This document shows, in pieces, positions 27,375 through 36,564 of a stretch of DNA of 64,000 nucleotides. The notes below the pieces were generated by a model that was not told where the DNA came from, did not search any database, and was given only the letters and a program-made list of their open reading frames with translations. The stretch spans positions 1 to 64,000 of the forward strand of contig JALFLH010000021.1 of assembly GCA_022774865.1 (NCBI GenBank), given 5' to 3'. This DNA is from Clostridiales bacterium (lineage in GTDB: Bacteria; Bacillota; Clostridia; Oscillospirales; Oscillospiraceae). Both the position numbers and the translations under genes were made by a program. Position 1 is the stretch's first letter, and each line of letters begins with the position of its first letter.

Positions 27375-28183
27375 GTTCCGCTCTCCAGTTCCCTGATTGC
27401 GTCGCGATAGGAAATAAACTCATAATGATTTTCGATACAAAAGCGAATGGTTTCCATGTACCACCGTTTCATCTCAGGATCCTGCCCGTCGTCAAACTGA
27501 TAGTCATGGAACAGGATCGTGCAGTAGGGCATTCCGGCTTTCTCCGCCCGTCGGATGATCTCGACGGTATCCTGGATTCCCTGCTCCACCTGTCCGGGAT
27601 GGCACACATAGGTATCCATAATATGAAGCGGAAATTCCCACATCTTCCCAACCTTGTAGGGCTTTCGCAGCTCCGTCCGCTCTTTATTGAACCAGGTTGA
27701 GTCGAACAGATATCCCGCCCGGTTCATTTTTTCAAAGGTCTGCCCGTCAAACCGGACATAATGATTTCGCAGACCGAAGCTGGTAAGCCCGGACAAGCGT
27801 GCGAACGCGTCATGCTCATCCCTGATTTTTGCCGCGTCCTGATAATCCACGCCATGTACGCCCACGTCAAATCCGGCATCCAGTACATACCGGATCATGG
27901 GTTCCGCTGTTTTGCGGGAGTAGGACATTCCAAGCGCATTGTCCATTCCAAAAAAGAATACGGATGGGACGCCGTTGGCTCTGTCGAAGGCCATCACTTC
28001 CGCTATGCGGTTCATTCTTTTCCGAAACGGGAGAGAAAGCCGGTAGCAGAAAGTGCTCCAACTGATTTTTCCCCCGCACAGATGCAGGAAGCTCCGTACC
28101 CACATTTTGGGAAGAATCAGATCCTTCAGAAAATGATCCGATGGGTAGAGATGATCCACGTCATGGGAAACGATAATCTTCAT
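27371..28183 (-). CDS. Polysaccharide deacetylase family protein (NodB-like)
   Basis: The 270-residue protein has the NodB metal motif at the extreme N-terminus (IIVSHDVDHLYP, first Asp-Asp pair) and the His pair region GFDVGVHGVDYQD. The C-terminus has CTILFHDYQFDDG with the catalytic His. There is no signal peptide, so it probably acts in the cytosol on a sugar or lipid-linked intermediate. It is coupled to the FemAB-like gene by an ATGA overlap. Confidence 0.85.
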   Translation of the reverse strand: MKIIVSHDVDHLYPSDHFLKDLILPKMWVRSFLHLCGGKISWSTFCYRLSLPFRKRMNRIAEVMAFDRANGVPSVFFFGMDNALGMSYSRKTAEPMIRYVLDAGFDVGVHGVDYQDAAKIRDEHDAFARLSGLTSFGLRNHYVRFDGQTFEKMNRAGYLFDSTWFNKERTELRKPYKVGKMWEFPLHIMDTYVCHPGQVEQGIQDTVEIIRRAEKAGMPYCTILFHDYQFDDGQDPEMKRWYMETIRFCIENHYEFISYRDAIRELESGT

Positions 28184-28246
28184 GATGCAACAACTCCCCC
28201 CATTTCACATACCATTCTCCGATACCATCTCCCGGAAACGCTCCGC

Positions 28247-29566
28247 TTACAGTACCTCAATATTCTCTTTATTGGTAATTTTCTTTGTCACATTCTTGCA
28301 GTCGAACACAGGCACACCCACGGAAGCCACCATTTCATAGTCCACGGTGGTATGGGCGGTCGTGATGCAAATCAGGTCATACTGTCTCAGATTCTCCGGA
28401 TCGATGGCGGCAATCCCCTCAAACCACTGCCCCTTGCTTCTGTATTTGGGAACAAACGGGTCATAGAAATCAACCTGCGCGCCGGTTTTGCGGAATTCCT
28501 CGATGACGCGGATAGCGGGGCTTTCCCGGTAGTCGTCGATGTCCTGCTTATAGGCCACGCCCAGCACCAGAACCCGGGAGCCGTTCAGCGCTTTTTTGTA
28601 GCGGTTCAAAATTTTTCCGGCCCGCTCCACCGTATACTCAGGCATCCGGTCATTGATCATCATGGAAGATTCGATCATGGAGGTGTGGAAGCCATATTCT
28701 CTCGCCTTCCAGCTCAGATAATAGGGGTCCAGCGGGATGCAGTGGCCGCCCAGGCCGGGGCCGGGATAAAACGCCTGAAAGCCATAGGGTTTGGTTTTGG
28801 CCGCGTCAATGACCTCCCAGATATTGATGCCCATTTTGTTGCACAGCATCGCCAGTTCGTTTACCAGACCGATGTTCACATTCCGGTAGGTGTTTTCCAG
28901 AATTTTCTCCATCTCCGCCACCGCCGGGCTGGAAACCGTATGCACATCACTGTCCAGGATGGAAGAATAGACCATGGAAATCACTTCGGCGGCATCGGCG
29001 CCCACCGCGCCCACCACCTTGGGCGTATTGCTGGTCTTGTAGATCAGATTGCCCGGGTCCACCCGCTCGGGAGAAAAGCCCAGGTAGAAGTCCTCGCCGC
29101 ACTTGAGACCGCTGCCTTCCTCCAGAATGGGCAGAATCAGTTCCTCGGTGGTACCCGGATAGGTGGTAGATTCCAAAACCACCATGGTACCCCGGGTCAG
29201 GTACTTGGATATGGCAATGGCGGAATTTCTGACGTAGCTGATATCCGGCTGCTGGTGCGCGTCCAGAGGCGTGGGGACACAGATGGCAATGAAATCCACA
29301 TCCTTCACAAAGCTGAAATCCGTGGTTGCTTGCAGCATTCCAGCGGAAACCAGTGCCTGCAGATCCGCGTCCACTACGTCGCCGATATAGTTTTTCCCGG
29401 CGTTGACCATATCGACCTTCTCCTGCTGCACGTCAAAGCCGATGGTCTTGAAGCCGTGCTTTGCCTTGTCCACTGCCAAAGGCAGGCCCACATAACCCAG
29501 GCCGCAGACACCCATAGTCAAAGTCTTATTCTGAATTTTTCCAATCAGTTCTTCTTTCATTGTCAT
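28247..29566 (-). CDS. wbpA: Nucleotide sugar dehydrogenase, UDP-GlcNAc 6-dehydrogenase type (WbpA-like)
   Basis: This NAD enzyme oxidises C6 of a UDP-HexNAc to the uronic acid in two steps. The 439-residue protein has the Rossmann motif GVCGLGYVGLPLAVDKAKHG, FSPERVDPGNLIYKTSN, the catalytic Cys in GLGGHCIPLDPYYLSWKA, and the C-terminal VLGVAYKQDIDDYRESPA. It starts at ATG 29566 about 10 bases after AAAGGAG. It neighbours the acetyltransferase and aminotransferase of the same proposed pathway. The exact substrate rests on neighbours rather than residues. Confidence 0.9.
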   Translation of the reverse strand: MTMKEELIGKIQNKTLTMGVCGLGYVGLPLAVDKAKHGFKTIGFDVQQEKVDMVNAGKNYIGDVVDADLQALVSAGMLQATTDFSFVKDVDFIAICVPTPLDAHQQPDISYVRNSAIAISKYLTRGTMVVLESTTYPGTTEELILPILEEGSGLKCGEDFYLGFSPERVDPGNLIYKTSNTPKVVGAVGADAAEVISMVYSSILDSDVHTVSSPAVAEMEKILENTYRNVNIGLVNELAMLCNKMGINIWEVIDAAKTKPYGFQAFYPGPGLGGHCIPLDPYYLSWKAREYGFHTSMIESSMMINDRMPEYTVERAGKILNRYKKALNGSRVLVLGVAYKQDIDDYRESPAIRVIEEFRKTGAQVDFYDPFVPKYRSKGQWFEGIAAIDPENLRQYDLICITTAHTTVDYEMVASVGVPVFDCKNVTKKITNKENIEVL

Positions 29567-29567
29567 A

Positions 29568-30146
29568 TCAGAGGATCTCCTTTACCTCAGAGTTTTCGTT
29601 CATATCGTATTTCTTTCCACAGGCGGCGCAGACGGCTCTTCCCTCTGAGAAATGCAGTTTTTCACCGCACTGGCACACATAGCCACGGATTCGGGCGGGA
29701 CTGCCATATACCATGGCGTAGTCCGGTACATTTTTGGTCACCACCGCGCCTGCTCCCACAAACGCGTATCTTCCGATATCATGGCCGCAGACAATGGTGG
29801 CGTTGGCGCCGATGCTGGCGCCCTGCCGGATGATGGTTTTCCGGTATTCATTTTTTCGCTCAATAAATGCACGGGGATTGATCACATTGGTAAAAACGCA
29901 GGACGGGCCCAGGAACACGCCATCCTCGCAGACGACACCGGTATAGACCGACACATTGTTTTGAATCTTCACCCCGTTTCCCAGCACCACACCGGGGGAA
30001 ATGACCACGTTCTGGCCGATATTGCATTTTTCGCCGATAACACAGCCCTTCATAATATGGGAAAAATGCCAGATTCTGGTGCCTGCTCCGATGGAGCATC
30101 CCTCGTCAACATAGCTGGATTCATGGACAAAATAGCTTTTCTCCAT
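29568..30146 (-). CDS. wbpD: Left-handed beta-helix N-acetyltransferase, WbpD-like
   Basis: The 192-residue protein is a hexapeptide-repeat acyltransferase (residues about 10-150: [64 protein letters not shown]) with a C-terminal four-Cys ribbon ([22 protein letters not shown]). This matches WbpD-type enzymes that acetylate the 3-amino group of UDP-GlcNAc3NA. The start is ATG 30146, overlapping the aminotransferase stop (TGATG); GTG 30149 is in frame one codon upstream. Confidence 0.88.
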   Translation of the reverse strand: MEKSYFVHESSYVDEGCSIGAGTRIWHFSHIMKGCVIGEKCNIGQNVVISPGVVLGNGVKIQNNVSVYTGVVCEDGVFLGPSCVFTNVINPRAFIERKNEYRKTIIRQGASIGANATIVCGHDIGRYAFVGAGAVVTKNVPDYAMVYGSPARIRGYVCQCGEKLHFSEGRAVCAACGKKYDMNENSEVKEIL

Positions 30147-31273
30147 CACAGCGCCTCCAAAACCGCGTCAATGACCTGCTTTTGCTCTTCCTCGCTCAAA
30201 TAGGGATGCATGGGCAAACTCAGTGTCCGGGCGCAGTAGTCGTTGGCGTTCGGATAGGTTTCGCCATAGGACGGTTCATTGCAGAATACCGGCAGCCGGT
30301 GCTGCGGGGTGGGATAGTAGATCATGTTTGGGATGTGCTTTTCGGTCAAATGGGCTACCACCCTGTCCCGGGTTTCGGTGTCCGTCGCCAGAATGGCATA
30401 CTGGGCATACACGGACTGGCAGTCGGGCGCCACATAGGGGGTTGTGAAATGACCGGCAAAGGCTGCATTATAGCGGTTTGCCACCGTCTGGCGGTTATGG
30501 ATTTCGTAGTCAGCCAGCGCCTTCAGCTTTGGCAGCAGAACAGCCGCCTGAATGGTGTCCAAACGGGAATTCATCCCAATGCGGACATTGTCATATTTTC
30601 CGCGCGGCCCTTTCCCGTGAACACAGATGGAACGACATTGTGCCGCCAATTCATCATCATCCAGGAATAGCGCGCCGCCGTCTCCATAGCAGCCCAGGGG
30701 TTTTGCGGGGAAAAAGGATGTGGTGGAAATCTGCCCGAAAGAGCAGGTTTTTCTCCCGTGATAGGTTGCGCCGAAGCTCTGCGCCGCATCCTCAATCAGG
30801 AGCAGGCCATATTTTTCACAAATCGGGATAATGGCATCGTAGTCGCAGGGATTTCCCAGAATATCCACTGCCACAACTGCCCGGGGCTTCAGGCTGCCTT
30901 CTGCCAGCACGGCCTGAATCTGCCGCTCCAGGCTCTCCGGGCTGAGATTGTAAGTATCCGGCATGGTATCGCAGAACACAGAAACAGCGCCCAGCATATG
31001 GGAAGGCTCCGTGGATGAGATAAATGTGATATCCGGGCAGAATACCGCGTCCCCATCTCCAATGCCATACAGCATGAACGCGATCTGCAGCGCGTCGGTT
31101 CCATTGGCACAGGTAATGCAATGCTTCCGCCCCACATAGGCGGCCAGCTTCTCTTCCAGCTCCTTCACAATGGGGCCGCCGATATACTGGCTGTTGTCCA
31201 AAACCCTGCGAATATTCCGATCGATTTCAGTCTGAAGCGCACGATACTGTGCTTTCAGATCTATAAACTCCAT
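30146..31273 (-). CDS. wbpE: DegT/DnrJ/EryC1/StrS aminotransferase, WbpE-like
   Basis: This PLP enzyme should transaminate a keto nucleotide sugar. The 375-residue protein has [20 protein letters not shown], the substrate region [20 protein letters not shown], the PLP aspartate segment [15 protein letters not shown], and the Schiff-base Lys in [16 protein letters not shown]. The N-terminus and the WbpA/WbpD neighbours favour the 3-keto-GlcNAcA aminotransferase role. It overlaps the acetyltransferase gene. Confidence 0.9.
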   Translation of the reverse strand: MEFIDLKAQYRALQTEIDRNIRRVLDNSQYIGGPIVKELEEKLAAYVGRKHCITCANGTDALQIAFMLYGIGDGDAVFCPDITFISSTEPSHMLGAVSVFCDTMPDTYNLSPESLERQIQAVLAEGSLKPRAVVAVDILGNPCDYDAIIPICEKYGLLLIEDAAQSFGATYHGRKTCSFGQISTTSFFPAKPLGCYGDGGALFLDDDELAAQCRSICVHGKGPRGKYDNVRIGMNSRLDTIQAAVLLPKLKALADYEIHNRQTVANRYNAAFAGHFTTPYVAPDCQSVYAQYAILATDTETRDRVVAHLTEKHIPNMIYYPTPQHRLPVFCNEPSYGETYPNANDYCARTLSLPMHPYLSEEEQKQVIDAVLEAL

Positions 31274-31298
31274 CTGTTTTTTCTCCTCATAAAAGCGT

Positions 31299-32519
31299 TC
31301 AGGATTGCAGCACCGCGATTAATTTCTTTGTCAGGTTCTCAAAATCATATTCCTCTGCGGCTCTCCGGGCATGATGAACGTATTCGTCATAACGTGCCTG
31401 CGGCATAGCCGCAAATTCTTCTACGGCATTGGCGATATTCTGCGCAGTCGGCTCCGCCACCTCCGTGCCGGCGCCTAGACGCACCGCCGGGTTATATGGG
31501 CACGGGAAATCGGACAGGATCGGCTTTCCTGCCGCCAGATAATCAAACAGCTTGTTAAAACTGATGCCGAAACGAAACAGAGGCGTGGGGTTATTGTGGG
31601 CCAGATTCAAATCAGCCTTGCTGACAATATACGGCACATATTTCTTCTCCACTGAACCCTGAAATTTCACATTCTCAATATGCTCCGCCGCTACCCGGTC
31701 ACGCAGGCTTTCCAGCTCATCGCCCGCGCCCCAGATCAGGAATCGGATGTTCGGATTGGTCACCAGCTTGGCGGCGTCAAGGAGAAGCCCCAGATTGTTG
31801 ACCTTGCGGATGGAGCCGGTGTAGACCACCTTAAAGGTGTCCGGATCGTCCAGATCGCTGTTTTGAATCTGATATTTCCGCATATTCTCGCGGAATTCCT
31901 TCAAATCCACACCGTTATTGATGGTATATACCTTGGATTCGGGGATCTCCCGCTCCCAATGCCGCTCCCGGATGTAGTCATAGCCGCCCTCCATGGTAAA
32001 TACCACGGCGTCAGCCTTCCGATAAATCCACTTCTCCAGCCACCGAAGCGCGATAACAGCCGGATTCCGGGGGCCGGCAATCCCGTAAGCCACAATGGAC
32101 TCCGGCCAGAGATCCGCGATCTCCGCCACACCCCTGCACCCGTATTTCCGCGCAAGATGGATTCCCACTGCGCAGGAAGTCGGCGGCATGGATGTCGCCA
32201 CTATGGCATCCGGCTTGGGGAAATGTTTACAGACGCCGGGCAGCTTCCAGGCAAATTCACAGATGTTGTAAATCCGCCTTGCCCCGCTTCCCTGATAGTT
32301 CATGCACTTGATATACACATAGGAAACGCCGTCTCGTATCTCTTCCCGATAAGCTTCCCCATTTTCAATCAGATTCTGATTCGAATTATGCACCGTACTT
32401 GCCGCGAAAATCGTCACCTGGTGTCCCATTGCCATCAGATATTTGGCAAAGCAAGTCTGTCTGGCCAGGGGATAATAGCACGGCGGTACCGCGTAATGGT
32501 TGATCAGCCAGATGTTCAT
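31299..32519 (-). CDS. Glycosyltransferase family 4, WbuB-like
   Basis: The 406-residue GT-B protein begins MNIWLINHYAVPPCYYPLAR and has the EIADLWPESIVAYG and INNGVDLKEF stretches of the WbuB subgroup, which transfers amino-deoxy sugars such as N-acetylfucosamine. The donor half has VVYTGSIRKVNNLGLLLDAA. It follows the initiating transferase by 13 bp, so it may add the second sugar. The specific sugar is inference. Confidence 0.9.
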   Translation of the reverse strand: MNIWLINHYAVPPCYYPLARQTCFAKYLMAMGHQVTIFAASTVHNSNQNLIENGEAYREEIRDGVSYVYIKCMNYQGSGARRIYNICEFAWKLPGVCKHFPKPDAIVATSMPPTSCAVGIHLARKYGCRGVAEIADLWPESIVAYGIAGPRNPAVIALRWLEKWIYRKADAVVFTMEGGYDYIRERHWEREIPESKVYTINNGVDLKEFRENMRKYQIQNSDLDDPDTFKVVYTGSIRKVNNLGLLLDAAKLVTNPNIRFLIWGAGDELESLRDRVAAEHIENVKFQGSVEKKYVPYIVSKADLNLAHNNPTPLFRFGISFNKLFDYLAAGKPILSDFPCPYNPAVRLGAGTEVAEPTAQNIANAVEEFAAMPQARYDEYVHHARRAAEEYDFENLTKKLIAVLQS

Positions 32520-32532
32520 AAAGCCATTCCCT

Positions 32533-33261
32533 TCAATTTGATCGGCCGTTTTCCGCCAGCGGATCGCCGTAATTTTTTCCCATCACGGCGAAAACCGTTC
32601 GGAACATGGTTCGGATTTCAAACCAAAAGCTGAAATGTTTCACCGCATACAGATTATAGCGCATTTTTCCCGGAAGCACCTGATTGACATAGGCATCATC
32701 CACGTTCCCGGCCTGCGCCAGCAGACGATCCTCGTCCTTATAGAGAATGCTGGCCTCGGAAGTAATGCCCGCGGGCAGCAGCAGGGTCGCCCACATTTCC
32801 GGCGTATACGCCGCGACAAACTGCGGTACCTCCGGCCGCGTACCGACAAAAGTCATCGTACCATCCAGCACATTGAGCAGCTGACTGATTTCGTCCAGAC
32901 GGCAGCGGCGGATCAGCCTTCCCACCCGGGTAATCCGGGCATCCTGGCTGACCGTTACCTGCGCGCCAAGCCGGTCCGCGCCGCTTACCATGGTCCGGAA
33001 CTTGAAAATCCGAAATTCCCGCCCATACTGGGTGACGCGTGTCTGCCGGTAAAAAACCGGCCCCGGAGAATCCAGCTTAATGGCAACAGCCAGCACAAGA
33101 AAGACCGGCGACAACAGAATCAGCAGCACCAGAGCCGCCCCAATGTCAAAGATGCGCTTGGCAATCAAGCTGCCCCGTTTTTTTGCCAGTGCGTCATAAT
33201 AGGGCCGCACCGCTGGTGTACGCATCTGCGCCGGAAGATCATCCCATCGTTTCAACATCAT
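32533..33261 (-). CDS. Initiating sugar transferase (undecaprenyl-phosphate phosphoglycosyltransferase)
   Basis: The 242-residue protein is a monotopic phosphoglycosyltransferase that moves a sugar-phosphate from UDP to undecaprenyl phosphate. It has a membrane hairpin (FDIGAALVLLILLSPVFLVL), the basic KFRTMVSGAD, the catalytic Asp-Glu in RCRLDEISQLLNVLDGTM and the VGTRPEVPQF loop. It overlaps the DegT aminotransferase stop by ATGA. The dehydratase-aminotransferase-transferase order parallels PglF-PglE-PglC, suggesting it loads the 4-amino-6-deoxy sugar made upstream. Confidence 0.92.
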   Translation of the reverse strand: MMLKRWDDLPAQMRTPAVRPYYDALAKKRGSLIAKRIFDIGAALVLLILLSPVFLVLAVAIKLDSPGPVFYRQTRVTQYGREFRIFKFRTMVSGADRLGAQVTVSQDARITRVGRLIRRCRLDEISQLLNVLDGTMTFVGTRPEVPQFVAAYTPEMWATLLLPAGITSEASILYKDEDRLLAQAGNVDDAYVNQVLPGKMRYNLYAVKHFSFWFEIRTMFRTVFAVMGKNYGDPLAENGRSN

Positions 33262-34463
33262 GGCAAATACGCTTTCAGAATCTCAGTATAACCGTCAATG
33301 ACATAAGCCACCTGCTCGTCCGTCAGGCAGGTGTTCAGCGGAAGAGAAATCTCATTGAGATAGTTCGCATAGGCGTTGGGATAATCCTTGATGTCGAATC
33401 CCAGTTCCCGGTATGCCGTGTGCATGGGCAGCGGTTTATAATGCACGTTGCAGGCAATGCCTCTGCGGGCCATTTCGTAAATGATCTCATTCCGCTGCGT
33501 CTCACTGATGCCCGGAACCCGGGTCAGGTACAGATGACCGGAGGACTGGTGTTCAGACGTGAAATGGGGCAGCACGCCCACGCCCAGGGGCTTCAGAGCC
33601 GTATCATAGCGGTCGATGATCTCCCTCCTCCGTCGCAGAAGTCCCGGATACCGTTTCATCTGTGCCAGGCCCATGGCGGCAGCAATATCGGTCATATTGC
33701 ACTTATACCAGGTCCCGACAACATCATACTCCCAGGAGCCAAGCTGTTCCTTCTCCAGTGCGTCCTTGGACTGTCCGTGCAGGCTCAGAAGCTGGAGCTT
33801 TTTATAGATGGCTTCGTCGTCAATGCCGGGAATGGAGCGCCAGGTCAGTGCGCCGCCCTCGCCGGTGGTAAAATTCTTAACGGCGTGGAAAGAAAAGGAC
33901 GAAAAATCCGCCACGCTGCCCACCTTCATCCCCTGATAGGATGCGCCGAAGGCATGAGCCGTATCCGCCATGACAGCCACCCGCCCCAGCGCTTCCTGAA
34001 TGGCGGACGCAGGATGGAACAGGTGCTTTGTCCGGTTTACAATCTCAAAAAGGCGCTGATAGTCACAGGGAATCCCGCCCAAATCCACCGGTATGATTGC
34101 CTTGGTGCGCTCCGTAATGGCCGCTTCAACCCGGTCATAATCCATCTCCAGAGAATCCGGCTGGGTATCAATCAGCACCAGTCTGGCGCCCACATGGCAT
34201 ACCACAGACGCCGAAGCGGTGTAGGTATAGGCCGTGGTGATCACCTCATCGCCCGGGCCAACGCCCAGCAGACGCAGCGCCATTTCCGCGCAGGCCGTCT
34301 GGGAATTCAGGCACACCGCCCGGTTTACACCGCAGAAGGACGCCACCTGCCTCTCCAGTTCCTTGGTTCTCGGTCCGGTGGTAATCCAGCCCGACCGCAG
34401 CGCGTCAGCAACCTCATTCACTTCCAGATCGGAAATATCAGGGGGAGAAAACGGAATATTCAT
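33258..34463 (-). CDS. DegT/DnrJ/EryC1/StrS aminotransferase (PglE/ArnB-like)
   Basis: The 401-residue PLP aminotransferase begins MNIPFSPPDISDLEVNEVAD and SGWITTGPRTKELE, typical of UDP-4-keto-6-deoxy sugar C4 aminotransferases. The PLP Asp region is VAVMADTAHAFGAS and the Schiff-base Lys is in FSFHAVKNFTTGEGG. The start is ATG 34463, 7 bases after GGAG; an ATG at 34475 overlaps that site. Next to the 4,6-dehydratase it should make a UDP-4-amino-4,6-dideoxy-HexNAc. No PglD-type acetyltransferase is adjacent. Confidence 0.9.
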   Translation of the reverse strand: MNIPFSPPDISDLEVNEVADALRSGWITTGPRTKELERQVASFCGVNRAVCLNSQTACAEMALRLLGVGPGDEVITTAYTYTASASVVCHVGARLVLIDTQPDSLEMDYDRVEAAITERTKAIIPVDLGGIPCDYQRLFEIVNRTKHLFHPASAIQEALGRVAVMADTAHAFGASYQGMKVGSVADFSSFSFHAVKNFTTGEGGALTWRSIPGIDDEAIYKKLQLLSLHGQSKDALEKEQLGSWEYDVVGTWYKCNMTDIAAAMGLAQMKRYPGLLRRRREIIDRYDTALKPLGVGVLPHFTSEHQSSGHLYLTRVPGISETQRNEIIYEMARRGIACNVHYKPLPMHTAYRELGFDIKDYPNAYANYLNEISLPLNTCLTDEQVAYVIDGYTEILKAYLP

Positions 34464-34498
34464 AATAAACTCCACTCCATTCAGAAAACAGGCCGGAA

Positions 34499-36391
34499 TT
34501 AAACGGTTGTCTTTTCCTTTTGCCTTGTATTTTGATAGTGATAGGTGGGCACTACCTCGGACACCAGACGCCGGATATCATCCGACTCCGCCCGACTGGC
34601 TTCGTCCAGCTCCCGGAGCTTGTCCATAAACCACGCATCGTCCATCTCAATAGGCTTGCCGATATGGATTTTCCTGTTCGCGGTTTCCTGCATTCCCTCC
34701 TCGCCCATGAGTAGCTCCTCATACAGCTTCTCGCCGGGACGCAGGCCGGTATATACGATTGGAATGTCGACATCCGGCGTAAATCCGGAGAGGCGAATCA
34801 GGTTGCGGGCCATATCGTCGATCTTAACCGGGTCGCCCATTTCCAGAATAAAGATTTCTCCGCCGGTGGCGTAATAGGCCGCCTGAAGCACCAGGGATAC
34901 CGCCTCCGGAATGGTCATAAAATAGCGGATCACACGCTTGTCCGTCACGGTAACCGGGCCGCCCTCGGCAATCTGCTTCTTGAACAGTGGAATCACACTG
35001 CCGTTGCTGCCCAGCACATTGCCAAAGCGAACCGCCACGAAGCTGGTATCGGCATACCTGCGGTCCATCATCTGAACCACCATTTCACACAGCCGTTTGG
35101 AGGCGCCCATGATATTGGTGGGGTTGACGGCCTTATCGGTGGAAATCAGAACAAACTTGTGCACCCCGTTTTCCGCCGCGGCCATCGCCGTTTTGTAAGT
35201 GCCGAACACATTGTTCTTGATGGCCTCGTTGGGACTGTCCTCCATCAGCGGCACGTGCTTGTGCGCCGCCGCATGGAAAACCACGTCCGGCCGATAGGTT
35301 TTCATCACGTCGTTAATCCGGCTGGTATTGCGGACGGAGCCGATCAGTGTCACCAGATTCAACTCCGGATATCTGCGCTTCAGCTCCTGCTGAATCTCAT
35401 AGGCATTGTTTTCGTAAATCTCAAAAATGATCAACTGCCGGGGATTCGCTTTCGCGATCTGGCGGCACAGCTCGCTTCCGATGCTGCCGCCGCCGCCAGT
35501 CACCAAAACAGTCAGTCCCTTAATGCTGGTCAGAATTTCATCGTTATTCACACTCACCTGCTCGCGTCCCAGCAGATCCGCGATATCCACATCCCGGAGC
35601 ATACTGACCCGAACCTCGTCATTGACAAGCTGGTACATCCCCGGAATGGTGCGCAGACGGCATTGGGTTTCCTTGCAGATGTTCAAAATCGCGGTGCGTT
35701 CCTTAAGGTCATTGCTGGGAATCGCATAGATAATCGTGTCAATCCGGTATTTTTTCGCCATATTGACAATATCATACCGGTTTCCAACGATTTCAATTCC
35801 CTCGATGAAGCGTCCCTTTTTATTTGGATTGTCGTCAATCACGCAGCAGATTTTCGCATTGACCCTGGAGGAATTCTGCATCTCCTTTATCAGCATCTGT
35901 CCGGCCGCGCCGCCGCCGATGAGCATAATCCGCTCGACCGCACGGCCGCCATGCCGAATATCGTTGATCTGCGTACGAAGCACCCGATAGGAAAAGCGCA
36001 TTCCTGTGGTCATGCAGAAATTGATGATAAAACCGACCACATAGTACGACCGCGGCATATGCAGCTTCAGTACAACCTTCAGCACCCAGTACACCGGCAG
36101 CAGAATCAGATAAGCCCGCAGAATTGCCAGCAGCTCTGCGGTGCTGGCCAGACTCCAGATACTGTGGTACAGGCGGCAAAAATAGAACACCGCAATTGTC
36201 ACTGCCGCCCATGGAAGGATGGAACGCAGGAATCCTTCCACATACGAAGGGTCAATACTTGAAAACAAAAAATCAAAGCGCAGCAGCAGCGCCAAAAAAT
36301 AAGATCCAAGAATGGTCACCAGATCCAGCGTACCGACGAGGATTGCTTTCTCTTTCCATTCTTTGGTTCCCCGAATTCGCATCTTCTTCAT
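34499..36391 (-). CDS. Membrane-bound nucleotide-sugar 4,6-dehydratase/epimerase (CapD/FlaA1/PglF family)
   Basis: The 630-residue protein has four N-terminal membrane segments (about residues 15-130), a CoA-binding-like Rossmann region (LIGGGAAGQMLIKEM) and an SDR domain with VLVTGGGGSIGSELCRQI and VSTDKAVNPTNIMGASKR. The last is the family's altered active site with Met in place of Tyr. PglF-type members convert UDP-GlcNAc to the 4-keto-6-deoxy sugar. The start is ATG 36391 after GAAAGGG. It is the first gene of the polysaccharide operon. Confidence 0.93.
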   Translation of the reverse strand: MKKMRIRGTKEWKEKAILVGTLDLVTILGSYFLALLLRFDFLFSSIDPSYVEGFLRSILPWAAVTIAVFYFCRLYHSIWSLASTAELLAILRAYLILLPVYWVLKVVLKLHMPRSYYVVGFIINFCMTTGMRFSYRVLRTQINDIRHGGRAVERIMLIGGGAAGQMLIKEMQNSSRVNAKICCVIDDNPNKKGRFIEGIEIVGNRYDIVNMAKKYRIDTIIYAIPSNDLKERTAILNICKETQCRLRTIPGMYQLVNDEVRVSMLRDVDIADLLGREQVSVNNDEILTSIKGLTVLVTGGGGSIGSELCRQIAKANPRQLIIFEIYENNAYEIQQELKRRYPELNLVTLIGSVRNTSRINDVMKTYRPDVVFHAAAHKHVPLMEDSPNEAIKNNVFGTYKTAMAAAENGVHKFVLISTDKAVNPTNIMGASKRLCEMVVQMMDRRYADTSFVAVRFGNVLGSNGSVIPLFKKQIAEGGPVTVTDKRVIRYFMTIPEAVSLVLQAAYYATGGEIFILEMGDPVKIDDMARNLIRLSGFTPDVDIPIVYTGLRPGEKLYEELLMGEEGMQETANRKIHIGKPIEMDDAWFMDKLRELDEASRAESDDIRRLVSEVVPTYHYQNTRQKEKTTV

Positions 36392-36463
36392 GCTTTCCCT
36401 TTCTTCTCCAGCTTTCCTCAAAATGCAACGCAAATGTGTCATAACGCCTGCTATTACTCGTTT

Positions 36464-36492
36464 ATCATATCATATATACTTACGAAAATCAA
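36464..36492 (-). promoter_or_regulatory. Promoter of the polysaccharide operon
   Basis: Minus-strand TTGATT (36487-36492), 17 bp, TATGAT (36464-36469), in an AT-rich stretch about 75 bp ahead of the dehydratase gene. It probably drives all 17 genes down to 17161, because the downstream gaps are at most about 63 bp and most are overlaps. Confidence 0.7.
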
Positions 36493-36520
36493 TGTAATTA
36501 AGAAATTGTTAATCTTTCCT

Positions 36521-36558
36521 GGAAAAAGCAGAGCGTCTGCAATTGCATGCAGACGCTC
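36521..36558 (-). terminator. Terminator of the NahK-like gene
   Basis: GAGCGTCTGC/GCAGACGCTC (36531-36540 with 36549-36558), 8-base loop, then TGCTTTTT on the minus strand directly after the kinase stop. It separates that gene from the polysaccharide operon. Confidence 0.85.
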
Positions 36559-36564
36559 CATGAA

